Shown: one piece after another, positions 35,324 to 43,802 of the stretch | How positions within the stretch are numbered: the first letter of the stretch is position 1 | How the letters are laid out: every line of letters begins with the position of its first letter | Source: a bacterium | Lineage (GTDB): Bacteria; Elusimicrobiota; Elusimicrobia; UBA1565; UBA9628 | Direction of reading: 5' to 3' | Assembly: GCA_021782205.1 (NCBI GenBank) | Contig: JAJXVH010000004.1 | Location: forward strand, 1 to 64,000 | Length of the DNA stretch: 64,000 nt | Translations under genes and position numbers: made by a program | The notes under the pieces: generated by a model | What the model was told of the DNA's origin: nothing | Database searches by the model: none | What the model saw: only the letters and a program-made list of their open reading frames with translations

Positions 35324-36337
35324 ATGGCCAAGATGAAATCGGTTCAGGTCGCGAAGGCGGGCGGAGCGTTCGAAATCGCGGCGCGCGACGTTCCGGAGCC
35401 CGGCACCGGAGAAGTCCGCGTCAAGGTCGAGGCCTGCGGGCTTTGCCACGGAGACTCGCTTGTTAAGGACGGCCACTGGCCGGGTATTCAATACCCGCGA
35501 ACACTCGGGCACGAAATCGCGGGCACGGTCGACGCGATCGGCGCGGGACCGACCATCTGGAAGAAAGCCCAGCGCGTCGGCCTGGGCTGGGCGGGGGGGC
35601 ATTGCGGCCTCTGCGCGGCTTGCCGGCGCGGAGCTTTTATGGCGTGCCGGGACGCACGGATCACCGGCATCCATTTCGACGGAGGCTACGGAGAATACGT
35701 GATCGCCGCCGGCGTGGCGCTGGCGGCGCTGCCGGATGAGATTTCTTTTGCCGAGGCGGCACCCATCCTTTGCGCGGGCGTCACCACCTTCAACGCCCTG
35801 CGCCACACGTCCGCGCGGGCCGGGGACCTGGTGGCCGTGCAGGGCATCGGCGGACTGGGGCACATGGGCGTCCAGTTCGCCCGCAAAATGGGCTTTAAAA
35901 CCGTGGCGATTTCGAGAGGTGCGGACAAGGAGGCTTTGGCCCGGGAGCTGGGAGCCCACGTCTACCTGGACGATTCAAAAGGAACGGCGGCGGCGGAACT
36001 GCAGAAAATGGGCGGCGCCCGGGTCATCCTGGCCACCGCGCCGCACAGCCCGTCGATTTCCGCGTTGGTCGACGGACTGGGCCTGGACGGGGAATTGATG
36101 GTCGTTAGCGGCGCGCCGACGCCCATGCAGGTCAGCCCGCTTCAATTGATCCCAGGACGGCGCACGATCCGCGGTTGGGCGTCGGGTACGGCGGCCGATA
36201 GCGAGGACGCGCTGAACTTCTGCGCGCTGACGGGCATCCGCCCGCGGGTGGAGGCTTTCCCGCGCGAGCAGGCCGCGCGCGCCTACGAGCGCATGATGTC
36301 CAACAATGCGAGATTCCGCGCCGTACTCGTTGGGTAA
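35324..36337 (+). CDS. Zinc-dependent alcohol dehydrogenase (AdhP-like)
   Basis: A 337-residue MDR dehydrogenase. Catalytic zinc Cys is in EACGLCHGDS and His in TLGHEIAG. The structural-zinc loop CGLCAACRRGAFMAC has all four cysteines, unlike the paralogue at 11-12 kb. The NAD loop GIGGLGHMGVQFARKMG follows, then a C-terminal VRFG-like end (RFRAVLVG). The enzyme probably interconverts a primary alcohol and an aldehyde. It is transcribed from its own promoter. No regulator is adjacent. Confidence 0.93.
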   Translation: MAKMKSVQVAKAGGAFEIAARDVPEPGTGEVRVKVEACGLCHGDSLVKDGHWPGIQYPRTLGHEIAGTVDAIGAGPTIWKKAQRVGLGWAGGHCGLCAACRRGAFMACRDARITGIHFDGGYGEYVIAAGVALAALPDEISFAEAAPILCAGVTTFNALRHTSARAGDLVAVQGIGGLGHMGVQFARKMGFKTVAISRGADKEALARELGAHVYLDDSKGTAAAELQKMGGARVILATAPHSPSISALVDGLGLDGELMVVSGAPTPMQVSPLQLIPGRRTIRGWASGTAADSEDALNFCALTGIRPRVEAFPREQAARAYERMMSNNARFRAVLVG

Positions 36338-36373
36338 TTTTTTAGTCCGGCGGCTTGGAGGACGGGGCGCGCG

Positions 36374-36660
36374 TTAATTTGGAGCGGACTGGGCCAGCGC
36401 GAGAAGTTCGCTCACCGACCTCTGGTCGTAGGCGTGCTTTCCGTAACGGCAGGCGACGACGTCGCCGCGGACGGATATTAGGAAGTCCGCGGGAGCCGGC
36501 CAGGGCTCCCCGGACGATCGCGGGCCAGGCCCGGGGATCGAGTAGCGCCCGCAGGGAGTATTCGACGCCGAGGCGGCGATAGAGCTTTTTTCTGGATCGC
36601 CGACGACGTCGAGTGGTTCCCGGATCAGGGATCGCGACGGGCGCGCCGTGTATATCGAAC
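36374..36660 (-). pseudogene. Broken AhpC/TSA peroxiredoxin-like gene
   Basis: On the minus strand three frame segments line up with one peroxiredoxin-like (PRX-like2) protein. EPLDVVGDPEK is in one frame, ALYRRLGVEYSLRALLDPRAW in the next, then PADFLISVRGDVVACRYGKHAYDQRSVSELL back in the first. The first switch falls in a run of six A near 36585-36590 and the second about 75-100 bases on. The N-terminal part with the CxxC-type redox site is missing upstream. The ORF track shows only a 123-residue hybrid reading frame. It is most likely a decayed gene. A sequencing error would have to occur twice. Confidence 0.6.
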
Positions 36661-36733
36661 AGCTGTTATAGGCTCCGGGAAAAGCAAAAAGCCGCTCTCT
36701 CGACTGAGAAGCGGCTCTTACTAGGACGAAAGC

Positions 36734-36811
36734 TGGCGGGGCCAACGGGATTCGAACCCGTGATCTCCGCCTTGACAGGGCGGCGTGTTAGGCCAGCTAC
36801 ACCATGACCCC
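36734..36811 (-). tRNA. tRNA-Asp (anticodon GTC)
   Basis: Read on the minus strand, GGGGTCA pairs with TGGCCCC as acceptor stem. The anticodon stem CCGCC/GGCGG encloses CTGTCAA with anticodon GTC. The T-loop is GGGTTCGAATCCC. The discriminator is G and CCA is encoded (plus-strand TGG at 36734-36736). Confidence 0.96.
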
Positions 36812-36867
36812 AGCGGCGTCAGTATATCACATTCGCCGCGACTCGCCAAACGGCGCGCGTCCGGCGT

Positions 36868-36906
36868 AAAAAAGAACCCCCGTCGCCGCGGGAGCGGCGA
36901 CGGGGG
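36868..36906 (-). terminator. Strong terminator of the cold-shock gene
   Basis: A 13-bp stem, CCCCCGTCGCCGC paired with GCGGCGACGGGGG around a 4-base loop (plus-strand 36877-36906), is followed on the minus strand by TTCTTTTTT. Confidence 0.92.
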
Positions 36907-36928
36907 CGCTTCAGTTGTTCGTGAGCTG

Positions 36929-37132
36929 TTAAAGCTTGCGAACGTTCGAGGCCCGCGGTCCCTTGTCGGACTGCTGCACGTCGAACTCGACGGCCTGGTT
37001 CTCCGCCAGGGTCTTGAAGCCTTCGCCCATGATCGACGTATGATGGACGAACAGGTCCTTGGAGCCGTCGTCCGGCGTGATGAACCCGAAGCCCTTCTGG
37101 TCGTTGAACCACTTCACTTTGCCCGTAGCCAT
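36929..37132 (-). CDS. Cold-shock protein, CspA family
   Basis: A 67-residue single OB-fold RNA chaperone that melts structures in mRNA. RNP1 is GFGFITP, in [19 protein letters not shown], and RNP2 is DLFVHHTS. The start is the ATG at 37132 (MATGKVKWF). The ORF-track start at 37243 adds 37 residues that do not belong to the fold and would cover the leader hairpin. AGAGGA lies upstream. The gene has its own promoter with TATAAT near 37211-37216, a leader of about 70 bases and a strong terminator. A leader of this length with a hairpin is typical of cold-shock mRNAs. Confidence 0.96.
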   Translation of the reverse strand: MATGKVKWFNDQKGFGFITPDDGSKDLFVHHTSIMGEGFKTLAENQAVEFDVQQSDKGPRASNVRKL

Positions 37133-37184
37133 GTCGTTGTAAGTCCTCTTTTGGTGCGTCTTGCTCACGTACGTCTGTGTAGCG

Positions 37185-37216
37185 GGAGGCGTTCCCGCCT
37201 CCGTGGCACTATTATA
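37185..37216 (-). promoter_or_regulatory. csp promoter -10 and leader hairpin
   Basis: On the minus strand TATAAT (37211-37216) is followed by a 7-bp hairpin GGAGGCG/CGCCTCC with a GGAA loop (37185-37202), just after the predicted start of transcription. The hairpin sits at the very 5' end of the mRNA, as in stabilised or thermosensitive cold-shock leaders. Confidence 0.55.
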
Positions 37217-37267
37217 GCACGCGCGGCGCGGCACGCGTGCCAAAAATGGCCGGCGCGGCCCGGGCCG

Positions 37268-38002
37268 TCAGGCGGAGGGCCGCGCCCAGGCCTCGGCGGC
37301 GGCCAGCTTCTCGGGCGTGCCGATGTCGTGCCAGGCGTGGGGGGCGGAGAGCCGGCCGCGGATGTCGGCTCCCGCGGCGGCCAGGCGCAGGTAGGTCTTC
37401 GTGATGGAGAACGCCCCGGATTCGGAGATGAGGTCCAGGAACGGGGGGGAGATCACGTGGACGCCCTCGAACGGCAGGCGCCGCGCGCCGGTGACCGCGC
37501 CTTTGGCCCAGGTCGTCCGCCCGGAAGAGCGATCCTCGTGGCCGACCAGGCGGTCCTTGGCGTCGAACAGGTAGGCGCGGGAGCTGTCGCGCTCGCCCAC
37601 GGCGAGGGTGGCCAGGGCGCCGCTCTCCAGGTGGGCGGCGTAGAGCGCGCGCAGGTCCAGGTCGGTCAGGATGTCGGCGTTGTGGACGAAGAAGGGCTGC
37701 CGCCCGCGCAGGAGCAGAGACGCCTTCTTGAGGCCGCCGCCGGTGTCCAGCAGGGCGTCGTCCTCGCGCGAGACCGCGATGGGCACGCCGCGCCGCCGCG
37801 ACAGGTCGGCGCAGAACTCGGCCACGCGCGCGGCGAAATGGTGCGCGTTGACCACGAAGGAGTCCGCGCCGGCGTCCTGCAGGCGGACCAGCACGCGTTC
37901 GAGCATGGGCACGCCCGCCACGGCGATCAGGGCCTTCGGCGTGGCGGCGGTCAGCGGCCCCAGGCGCGAGCCCACGCCGGCGGCCAGGATCAAGGCTTTC
38001 AT
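37268..38002 (-). CDS. Nucleotidyltransferase, MurU-like
   Basis: A 244-residue sugar-phosphate nucleotidyltransferase. The N-terminal signature is LILAAGVGSRLGPLTAATPKAL (GxGxRxxPxTxxxPK), then a DTGGGLKKA region and the metal Asp in FVHNADILTDLD. The ORF-track start far upstream is inside the kinase gene. The chosen ATG at 38002 overlaps the kinase stop as ATGA. The paired upstream gene looks like an AmgK-type kinase, and AmgK plus MurU convert N-acetylmuramate to UDP-MurNAc in peptidoglycan recycling. That pairing is the main reason for this assignment. A mannose- or glucose-1-phosphate substrate remains possible. Confidence 0.85.
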   Translation of the reverse strand: MKALILAAGVGSRLGPLTAATPKALIAVAGVPMLERVLVRLQDAGADSFVVNAHHFAARVAEFCADLSRRRGVPIAVSREDDALLDTGGGLKKASLLLRGRQPFFVHNADILTDLDLRALYAAHLESGALATLAVGERDSSRAYLFDAKDRLVGHEDRSSGRTTWAKGAVTGARRLPFEGVHVISPPFLDLISESGAFSITKTYLRLAAAGADIRGRLSAPHAWHDIGTPEKLAAAEAWARPSA

Positions 38003-39423
38003 TTTTCGGGCCAGCTCTTTTTTTCGCGGTGCGCGACGCTCACGGACACGCCCTGGTCGCGCAGGTGCTTGGCCAGGCGCTCCGCGCAGTACACGGAGCG
38101 GTGCTGGCCGCCGGTGCAGCCGAAGGCGACGAGCAGATGCGTGAAGTTGCGCCGCCCATAGTCCGCGACGGCCTGGTCGATCAGCGCGAAGGCCGAGCGC
38201 GTCCAGCGCTCCACGCTCTCTTCCCGGGAAAGGAAGGCGATGACGTCGGCGTCCAGGCCCGAGGAGCGCTTGAATTGGACGTGGCGTCCCGGGTTGGGCA
38301 GGCAGCGGCAGTCGAAGACGTAGCCGCCGCCGTGGCCCTTGTCGTCGCGCGGCATGCCGTGCTTGTAGGAAAAGCTCTGGATCTGCACCGTCAGCGTCAG
38401 CTTCGCCGCGCCGAACTGGCGCAGTTCCGAGGAGCCGATCAGGCGCTTGAAGACGGCCATGAGCTCCGGCGCTTCGACGGGTAGGTTGGACGTCAGCAGG
38501 AGGTGCTCGATGTTGCGGATGGCGTAGGGGATGCTTTGCAGAAACAGCGGTTTTTTTTCGTGGAAGCCGCGCAGGCCGTAGGCGCCCATGGCCTGCATGA
38601 TGCGGATCAGCGCGAAGCCAGGGAAATACTTCTTGAACTCGGCCTTGTCGACCGCGGCGTGCTTCGAGGCCTCCGCGATGTAGAAATCCAGAAGCTCGTC
38701 GCGCAGTTCGAAGGGGACGTCCGCCTTGGCGTCGTAGAGCAGGGAGGCGATGTCGTATTGCAGCGCGCCGCGCCGTCCGCCCTGATAGTCGATGAAGTAC
38801 GGCCGCCCGTCCTTGAGCATCACGTTGCGCGATTGAAAGTCGCGGCACAGGAAGTAATCGCGGTCGGCGGCCAGCAGGTAATCGGCGAACACGGAGAAGT
38901 CCTGCTCCAGGCGCTCCTCGTGGAAGACGACGCGGCCGAGCGTCAGGAAGTAATACTTGAAGTAGTTGAGGTCCCACAGCATCGACTGGCGGTCGAAACT
39001 GCGGCGCGGGTAGCACCAGCGCTCGTCGATGCCGCGGCCCGCGACGATCTGGATTTTCGGCAACCAAGTGACGACGTCCCGGTAGGCCGCGACCACGTCC
39101 GGCGGAAAGCCCGCGGCCGTGCGCCGGCGTCCCAGGAATTGGAACAACGTCGTGTCGCCCAGGTCCTCCTCCAGGTAGGCGGTCCCGGACGCGTCCTCGG
39201 CGTAGATCTCGGGCACGGGGATGCCTTCGCGGCGGAAGTGCTTGGAGAACTCGATGAACGCGCGATTTTCCTTTATATCGTCGTTGAGCACGCCGATCGC
39301 GACCGCGTCGCCGCCGCTGAGGCGGTAGATGCGGCGGTTGGAGCCTTCCGCGCGCACGGGTGCGGAGCTATCGGGGGTGCGGCCGAAGCGCGCGCGAAAC
39401 AGGGCCTGCAGCGGATCGGGCAT
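37999..39423 (-). CDS. AmgK-like sugar kinase fused to RapZ C-terminal domain
   Basis: A 474-residue two-domain protein. Residues 1-330 form an aminoglycoside-phosphotransferase-like kinase with the Brenner motif FLCRDFQSRNVML (HxDxxxxN-type, with R in place of H) and FIDYQGGRRGALQYD (the DxG-type metal loop). Residues about 345-474 match the RapZ C-terminal domain: KHGMPRD, then FDCRCLPNPG and VAFGCTGGQHRSVYCAERLA. The latter contains the glycine-rich phosphate-binding loop. RapZ-C binds glucosamine-6-phosphate in E. coli. The kinase may phosphorylate N-acetylmuramate or GlcNAc, and the RapZ part may sense an amino-sugar phosphate. The promoter is leaderless. Confidence 0.88.
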   Translation of the reverse strand: MPDPLQALFRARFGRTPDSSAPVRAEGSNRRIYRLSGGDAVAIGVLNDDIKENRAFIEFSKHFRREGIPVPEIYAEDASGTAYLEEDLGDTTLFQFLGRRRTAAGFPPDVVAAYRDVVTWLPKIQIVAGRGIDERWCYPRRSFDRQSMLWDLNYFKYYFLTLGRVVFHEERLEQDFSVFADYLLAADRDYFLCRDFQSRNVMLKDGRPYFIDYQGGRRGALQYDIASLLYDAKADVPFELRDELLDFYIAEASKHAAVDKAEFKKYFPGFALIRIMQAMGAYGLRGFHEKKPLFLQSIPYAIRNIEHLLLTSNLPVEAPELMAVFKRLIGSSELRQFGAAKLTLTVQIQSFSYKHGMPRDDKGHGGGYVFDCRCLPNPGRHVQFKRSSGLDADVIAFLSREESVERWTRSAFALIDQAVADYGRRNFTHLLVAFGCTGGQHRSVYCAERLAKHLRDQGVSVSVAHREKKSWPEK

Positions 39424-39429
39424 GAGACG

Positions 39430-39458
39430 ATATTAGCTAATCGGAGCGTTCTCGTCAG
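39430..39458 (-). promoter_or_regulatory. Leaderless-type promoter of the kinase gene
   Basis: On the minus strand CTGACG (39453-39458), a 17-base spacer and TAATAT (39430-39435). The ATG at 39423 follows after 6 bases, and there is no Shine-Dalgarno. Confidence 0.6.
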
Positions 39459-40726
39459 GCCGCCACGGCCGGAACCGTCGCGGCCGACGCGGCCGCCAGA
39501 GGCAGACGCAGCGTGAAGCGCGCGCCGCCGCCGGGCCGGTTCTCGGCCTCCAAATCCCCGCCCAGGCGGCGCGCGGCCTCGCGCGACAAATTCAGCCCCA
39601 GCCCGGTGCCGCCCGTCGTGGAGAAAGGCTGGAAGAGCCGCCCCAGCACCGCCAGCGGGATGCCGGGGCCGTCGTCCTCCACGGTCAGAGCCGCCAGAGA
39701 CCGGCCGTTTTGTTCCTCGCGCCGAACGCGGACATGGATGTTGCCCCCGTCCGTCATCGCCTTGGCCGCGTTGCCGAACAGATTGAGCAGGATGCGTTCC
39801 AGGTCCTGGGACGGCGCATCCGCGCAGAGATTTTCGGACGGCTCGCGCACGACCTCCACGTGGCGCGAGCGCAGGATCGGCTCGGCCAGCGAGGTCGCCG
39901 CCTCGATGACCGTCGCCAGTTGCTTCGGCGCGGCCGTCTCGCTGGCTTTCGACAGCAGCCCGGCGCAGAGGTCCGAGCAGAACGCGGCGGCCGACTCGAT
40001 GCGTCCCAGATCCTTGGCCAGCGCCGGGTCGTCGACGCCTCGATCCAGGTGCAGGCGCGCGTAGGAGCGCACGACCATCAAAGGCGTGGCCAGGTCGTGC
40101 GCCGCGCGGGCCCAGACGGCGGAGATCGAATGCAGGCCGCGCTCGCGTTCCCAGGCCGCGGCCGTCGCGCGCGAGGTTTCCTCCAGGCTCTCGATCTCCA
40201 GGCGCTGCAGGCGCACGCGATCCTCGGCCTCGCGCTCCGCGCGCGACAGCAGCCACAGCCCGCCGGCCGCGCAGGCGAGTATGCCTGTCTTCAGGGCCAG
40301 TTCGAAGGTGACGCCGGCGTTCCAGTGATCGAAGCGGGACACATACAGCGCCGCGTTGGACGCGCAGGCGCCGACGGCGGTCCAGGCCAAGGCGCGGCTG
40401 TCCAGCAGAATCGCCGCGGTGAATAGAGGCATCAGGTAGAGCACCCACAGCGTGGACTCGCTGCCGCCCGACCATTCCTGCACCGCCGCGATCGCGCCGA
40501 AACCGGCCAGCAAGGTCAGCGCGTGCAGCCAGGCCTGGCGCGGCGCCAGGCGTATCGACAGGCTGGCGGAGAGGCTTGACGCCAGCAGGGCGGCGAACGG
40601 ATACAGCGCCTGCGGCAGCACCAGATGGGGGTCGTCCTTGGCCAGGAACGCCAGACCGCACATCACGATCCACAGCGCGGCCTCGAAGCGTGCGGCGCGG
40701 TCGCGGCGATCCTGGTTTTCCATCAT
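39455..40726 (-). CDS. Membrane sensor histidine kinase
   Basis: A 423-residue kinase. The first 170 residues hold five or six membrane helices (for example LYPFAALLASSLSASLSI and LALKTGILACAAGGLWLL). A coiled coil around RLQRLEIESLEETSRATAAAW leads to the HisKA region SAVWARAAHDLATPLMVVRSY, where His is the phospho-acceptor. The HATPase domain has NLFGNAAKAM (N box), VEDDGPGIP (G1) and TTGGTGLGLNLS (G2). No extracellular ligand domain is seen, so the membrane part may itself sense. No response regulator is adjacent, so it is an orphan. Confidence 0.92.
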   Translation of the reverse strand: MMENQDRRDRAARFEAALWIVMCGLAFLAKDDPHLVLPQALYPFAALLASSLSASLSIRLAPRQAWLHALTLLAGFGAIAAVQEWSGGSESTLWVLYLMPLFTAAILLDSRALAWTAVGACASNAALYVSRFDHWNAGVTFELALKTGILACAAGGLWLLSRAEREAEDRVRLQRLEIESLEETSRATAAAWERERGLHSISAVWARAAHDLATPLMVVRSYARLHLDRGVDDPALAKDLGRIESAAAFCSDLCAGLLSKASETAAPKQLATVIEAATSLAEPILRSRHVEVVREPSENLCADAPSQDLERILLNLFGNAAKAMTDGGNIHVRVRREEQNGRSLAALTVEDDGPGIPLAVLGRLFQPFSTTGGTGLGLNLSREAARRLGGDLEAENRPGGGARFTLRLPLAAASAATVPAVAA

Positions 40727-40834
40727 CGCGGTTCTCCCGGGCGGCCTCGCCCTGCGGTCAGTGTGCGCGCGCTCGCCGAAGCGTCGCCTAGCCGGCGCTG
40801 AAGAGGCGCTGAAGCGCTCGCTTGCGCGTCGCGG

Positions 40835-40906
40835 ATGTCCTATGATGAAGCGCCTGCCGGGGGGAGGCGCGAGGAGATCGTGATGAAAGACGAGGTCGCG
40901 GCGTGA
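40835..40906 (+). CDS. Possible short leader peptide before tauE
   Basis: A 23-residue open frame, MSYDEAPAGGRREEIVMKDEVAA, ends at TGA 40904-40906, overlapping the GTG of the TauE gene as GTGA. An internal ATG at 40883 has GAGGAG upstream. The overlap could couple translation. Nothing else supports it as a functional peptide. Confidence 0.25.
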   Translation: MSYDEAPAGGRREEIVMKDEVAA

Positions 40907-41667
40907 GCGGCGGGCACGGCTACATCGAGGCCCTGCTCGGGGTAGGGACCTTGGTGGGGTTCCTCTCCGGGCTTTTGGGCAAGGGCGGCAGCGCCGTCAC
41001 CACGCCCATCCTGCAGGTTTTTCTCCACGTGCCGGACTACCTGGCGCTCGCCTCGCCCCTGCCCAGCGCGCTGCCGACCTTGCTGGCCGCGGCGTGGGCC
41101 TACCGCGGCCGCGGGCTGGTCGACGAGCGCGTGGTGAAATCGTGCGCGCTGTGGGGATTTCCGGCCACGATCGCCGGCTCCTTTTTGAGCGCGCGCGTCA
41201 GCGGCCCGGCGCTGATGGTGATGAGCGCCCTGCTGATCGCGGGCCTGGGCGTCTCCTTGGTCTTCGAGGGCGAGCCGCCGCAGGGAGGCGGCCCGCCGCC
41301 CACGGCTTGGAAGGTCGCCGCGATCGCGATTTTCGTCGGCGGCCTCTCCGGCCTGCTCGCCAATTCCGGCGGCGTGCTGTTCGGTCCGTTGTTCATCAGC
41401 GTCCTGCGCCTGCCCACGAAGACGGCGATCGCCTGCTCGATGATCGTCGCGGCGATTCTGGCCGTGCCCGGCCTGGCCGTGCACGTCTACTTGGGCCACG
41501 TGGACTGGACCATCGTCGTCGCGCTGTCGGTCGCGGCGATTCCTTCTTCCTATCTGGGCGCGCGGCTGGCCCTGCGCCTGCGCGACAAGACCTTGCTGCG
41601 CGTCTACGGCGCCCTGCTGTCGCTGTTCGGTCTCTATGACGTCTGGTTCAGCCTGCGCGGCCATTGA
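40903..41667 (+). CDS. TauE/SafE-family anion permease
   Basis: A 254-residue protein with about eight membrane helices and a TauE/SafE internal repeat. The N-terminal GVGTLVGFLSGLLGKGGSAV and the second GGLSGLLANSGGVLFGP are the two Gly-rich repeats of the family. It probably moves sulfite, sulfonate or a related organic anion. The start GTG at 40903 overlaps the stop of a possible leader ORF. It is divergent from the orphan histidine kinase. Confidence 0.9.
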   Translation: MSGGHGYIEALLGVGTLVGFLSGLLGKGGSAVTTPILQVFLHVPDYLALASPLPSALPTLLAAAWAYRGRGLVDERVVKSCALWGFPATIAGSFLSARVSGPALMVMSALLIAGLGVSLVFEGEPPQGGGPPPTAWKVAAIAIFVGGLSGLLANSGGVLFGPLFISVLRLPTKTAIACSMIVAAILAVPGLAVHVYLGHVDWTIVVALSVAAIPSSYLGARLALRLRDKTLLRVYGALLSLFGLYDVWFSLRGH

Positions 41668-41692
41668 GCCGCGTCTTCGCGTTGTATACAAT
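41664..41692 (+). promoter_or_regulatory. Promoter of the M13 peptidase
   Basis: TTGAGC (41664-41669), a 17-base spacer and TACAAT (41687-41692). The predicted start of transcription is near 41699, leaving a short leader with GGAG before the ATG at 41709. Confidence 0.5.
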
Positions 41693-41708
41693 GCGTTCGG
41701 AGAAAAAA

Positions 41709-43739
41709 ATGACCACCGCCCTTCTGCTGGCCCTCGCTCTTCCCGCTTTCGCCGCCGATGCTCCCGCCCCCGCGCCCGCCGCGGCCGCGGCCGTGTCCTC
41801 CTTCGACCCGTCGGCGCTGGACCGCACCGCGTCGCCGTGCACGGACTTCTATCAATTCGCCTGCGGCGGCTGGGTCAAGGCGCACCCGATCCCGCCCGAC
41901 CAGTCGCGCTGGGGCCGCTTCAACGAGCTGGCCGAGCGCAACCGGCTGGTTCTGCGCGGGATTCTTGAGAAGGCCGCCGCCGGTCCGAAAACCGATCCCG
42001 TCGACCGCCGCCTGGGCGACTTGTGGGGGGCGTGCATGGACGCCGACGCGGTCGAGGCGAAGGGAACCGATCCGATCAAGGACGAGCTGGCCGCCGTCGA
42101 CGCGCTGAAGACGTCCTCCGAACTTCCCGCGCTCCTGGCGCGCCTGCACGCGGAGGGCGTGTCCGCGGGCTTCTCCTTCGACTCCGACCAGGACTACAAG
42201 GACTCGACGAAGGTGATCGCCGAGTTCGACCAGGGCGGCCTGGGCCTGCCCGACCGCGACTACTATCTGAAGACGGACGCGAAGTCCGCGCGCCTGCGCC
42301 GCCTCTATGAATGGCACGTCGCCAAGGTCTTCGGCCTGCTCGGCGACGACCTGCCGACCGCGGCCGCGGAGGCCGAGACCGTGATGCGCGTGGAGACCGC
42401 GCTGGCGCAGGTCTCCCAGGACCGCGTGACGCGGCGCGACCCCGACAACGTCTACCACCGCGAGGCGTTGACCGAGTTCGAGTCCCTGGCGCCGGGTTTC
42501 GACTGGGGTGCCTACGTCGCCGACGCGCACGCGCCGGAATCTCCTTGGATCAACGTGGTGTCCACGGGCTTCGCGGCCGGCTTCGCGTCCTTGGCGTCGA
42601 CCACGCCGATCGCCGACTGGAAGACCTACTTGCGCTGGCACGTGGCCGCGGCCGCGTCGCCGTGGCTGTCGAAGGCGTTCGTCGACGAGGCCTTCGACTT
42701 CGGCGGGCGCACGCTCACCGGGGCCAAGGAGCTCAAGCCGCGCTGGAAGCGCTGCGAGGAGCTGGCCGATGGACTCATCGGCCACGACCTGGGCCGGCGC
42801 TACGTGGAGCTGACCTTCGGCGCCGACGGCCGGGCGCGGACCACCCAGCTCATCGACGCGCTGGACGCCTCGCTCTCCCAGGACTTGAAGACGCGCGACT
42901 GGATGAAGGCCAAGACGCGGAAGCTGGCGCAGGAGAAGCTGGCCGCGATCGCGCGCAAGATCGGCGGGCCGGACCAGTGGCGCGACTATCAGGGCGTCGT
43001 GATCTCAAGCGCCGACCTGCTGGGCTCCGTGCGCAGCGCCCAGGCCTACGAAGTGCGCCGCCGTCTCGACAAGATCGGCAAGCCGGTGGACCGCTCGGAA
43101 TGGGACATGACCCCGCCCACGGTCAACGCGTACTACAATCCCCAGCTCAACGAGATCGTCTTCCCCGCCGGCATCCTCCAGCCGCCGTTCTTCGACCGCG
43201 CCGGCGACCAGGCCTTCAACCTGGGCGCCATCGGGGTGGTCATCGGCCACGAGATGACGCACGGCTTCGACGACCAGGGCCGCAAGTTCGACGCGAAAGG
43301 CAACCTGTCCGACTGGTGGACGCCCGAGGACGCCCGGAAGTTCGAGGAAAAATCCCAGTGCCTCGTCGATCAATACGGAAGCTACGAGGCCGTGCCCGGC
43401 GTCAAGCTCAACGGCAAGCTGACCTTGGGAGAGAACACCGCCGACAACGGCGGCGTGCGCCTGGCCACGATGGCCTTGGACGCGCTGAAGAAGGCCAAGG
43501 CCGTGGGCGGGCTGGTCGACGGATTTACGCCGGAGCAGCGGCTCTACCTGGGCTTCGCCCAGGTCTGGTGCTCCAACCAGACCGAGGAGAGCGCGCGTCT
43601 GCTCGCGCAGGTGGACCCGCACTCCGCGCCGCGCTGGCGCGTGATCGGCCCCCTGTCCAACACGCCCGAGTTCGCCAAGGCGTTCTCCTGCAAGCCCGGC
43701 GACGCGATGGTCCCGGCCAAGACCTGCCGGGTCTGGTAG
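41709..43739 (+). CDS. M13 (neprilysin-type) zinc endopeptidase
   Basis: A 676-residue secreted or periplasmic metallopeptidase. A signal peptide, MTTALLLALALPAFAADA, follows the ATG at 41709, which has GGAG upstream. The ORF-track start at 41664 begins before the promoter. The M13 N-terminal domain starts with CTDFYQFACGGW. The zinc site is HEMTH in VIGHEMTHGFDDQGR near residue 515, with the third ligand Glu in the downstream ENTADNGG motif. A VNAYYNPQLNEIVFPAG-like segment is also typical, and the C-terminus ends CRVW. Such enzymes cut short peptides outside the cytoplasm. Confidence 0.95.
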   Translation: MTTALLLALALPAFAADAPAPAPAAAAAVSSFDPSALDRTASPCTDFYQFACGGWVKAHPIPPDQSRWGRFNELAERNRLVLRGILEKAAAGPKTDPVDRRLGDLWGACMDADAVEAKGTDPIKDELAAVDALKTSSELPALLARLHAEGVSAGFSFDSDQDYKDSTKVIAEFDQGGLGLPDRDYYLKTDAKSARLRRLYEWHVAKVFGLLGDDLPTAAAEAETVMRVETALAQVSQDRVTRRDPDNVYHREALTEFESLAPGFDWGAYVADAHAPESPWINVVSTGFAAGFASLASTTPIADWKTYLRWHVAAAASPWLSKAFVDEAFDFGGRTLTGAKELKPRWKRCEELADGLIGHDLGRRYVELTFGADGRARTTQLIDALDASLSQDLKTRDWMKAKTRKLAQEKLAAIARKIGGPDQWRDYQGVVISSADLLGSVRSAQAYEVRRRLDKIGKPVDRSEWDMTPPTVNAYYNPQLNEIVFPAGILQPPFFDRAGDQAFNLGAIGVVIGHEMTHGFDDQGRKFDAKGNLSDWWTPEDARKFEEKSQCLVDQYGSYEAVPGVKLNGKLTLGENTADNGGVRLATMALDALKKAKAVGGLVDGFTPEQRLYLGFAQVWCSNQTEESARLLAQVDPHSAPRWRVIGPLSNTPEFAKAFSCKPGDAMVPAKTCRVW

Positions 43740-43767
43740 CGCCGCCGCGCGTTCGTTTTTTGTTGCG

Positions 43768-43796
43768 TTGAACGTGCGGCGGGCTCGGGCTATCCT
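43768..43796 (+). promoter_or_regulatory. Leaderless-type promoter
   Basis: TTGAAC (43768-43773), a 17-base spacer and TATCCT (43791-43796). The ATG at 43803 begins after 6 bases. No Shine-Dalgarno is present. Confidence 0.6.
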
Positions 43797-43802
43797 GAGG
43801 CC

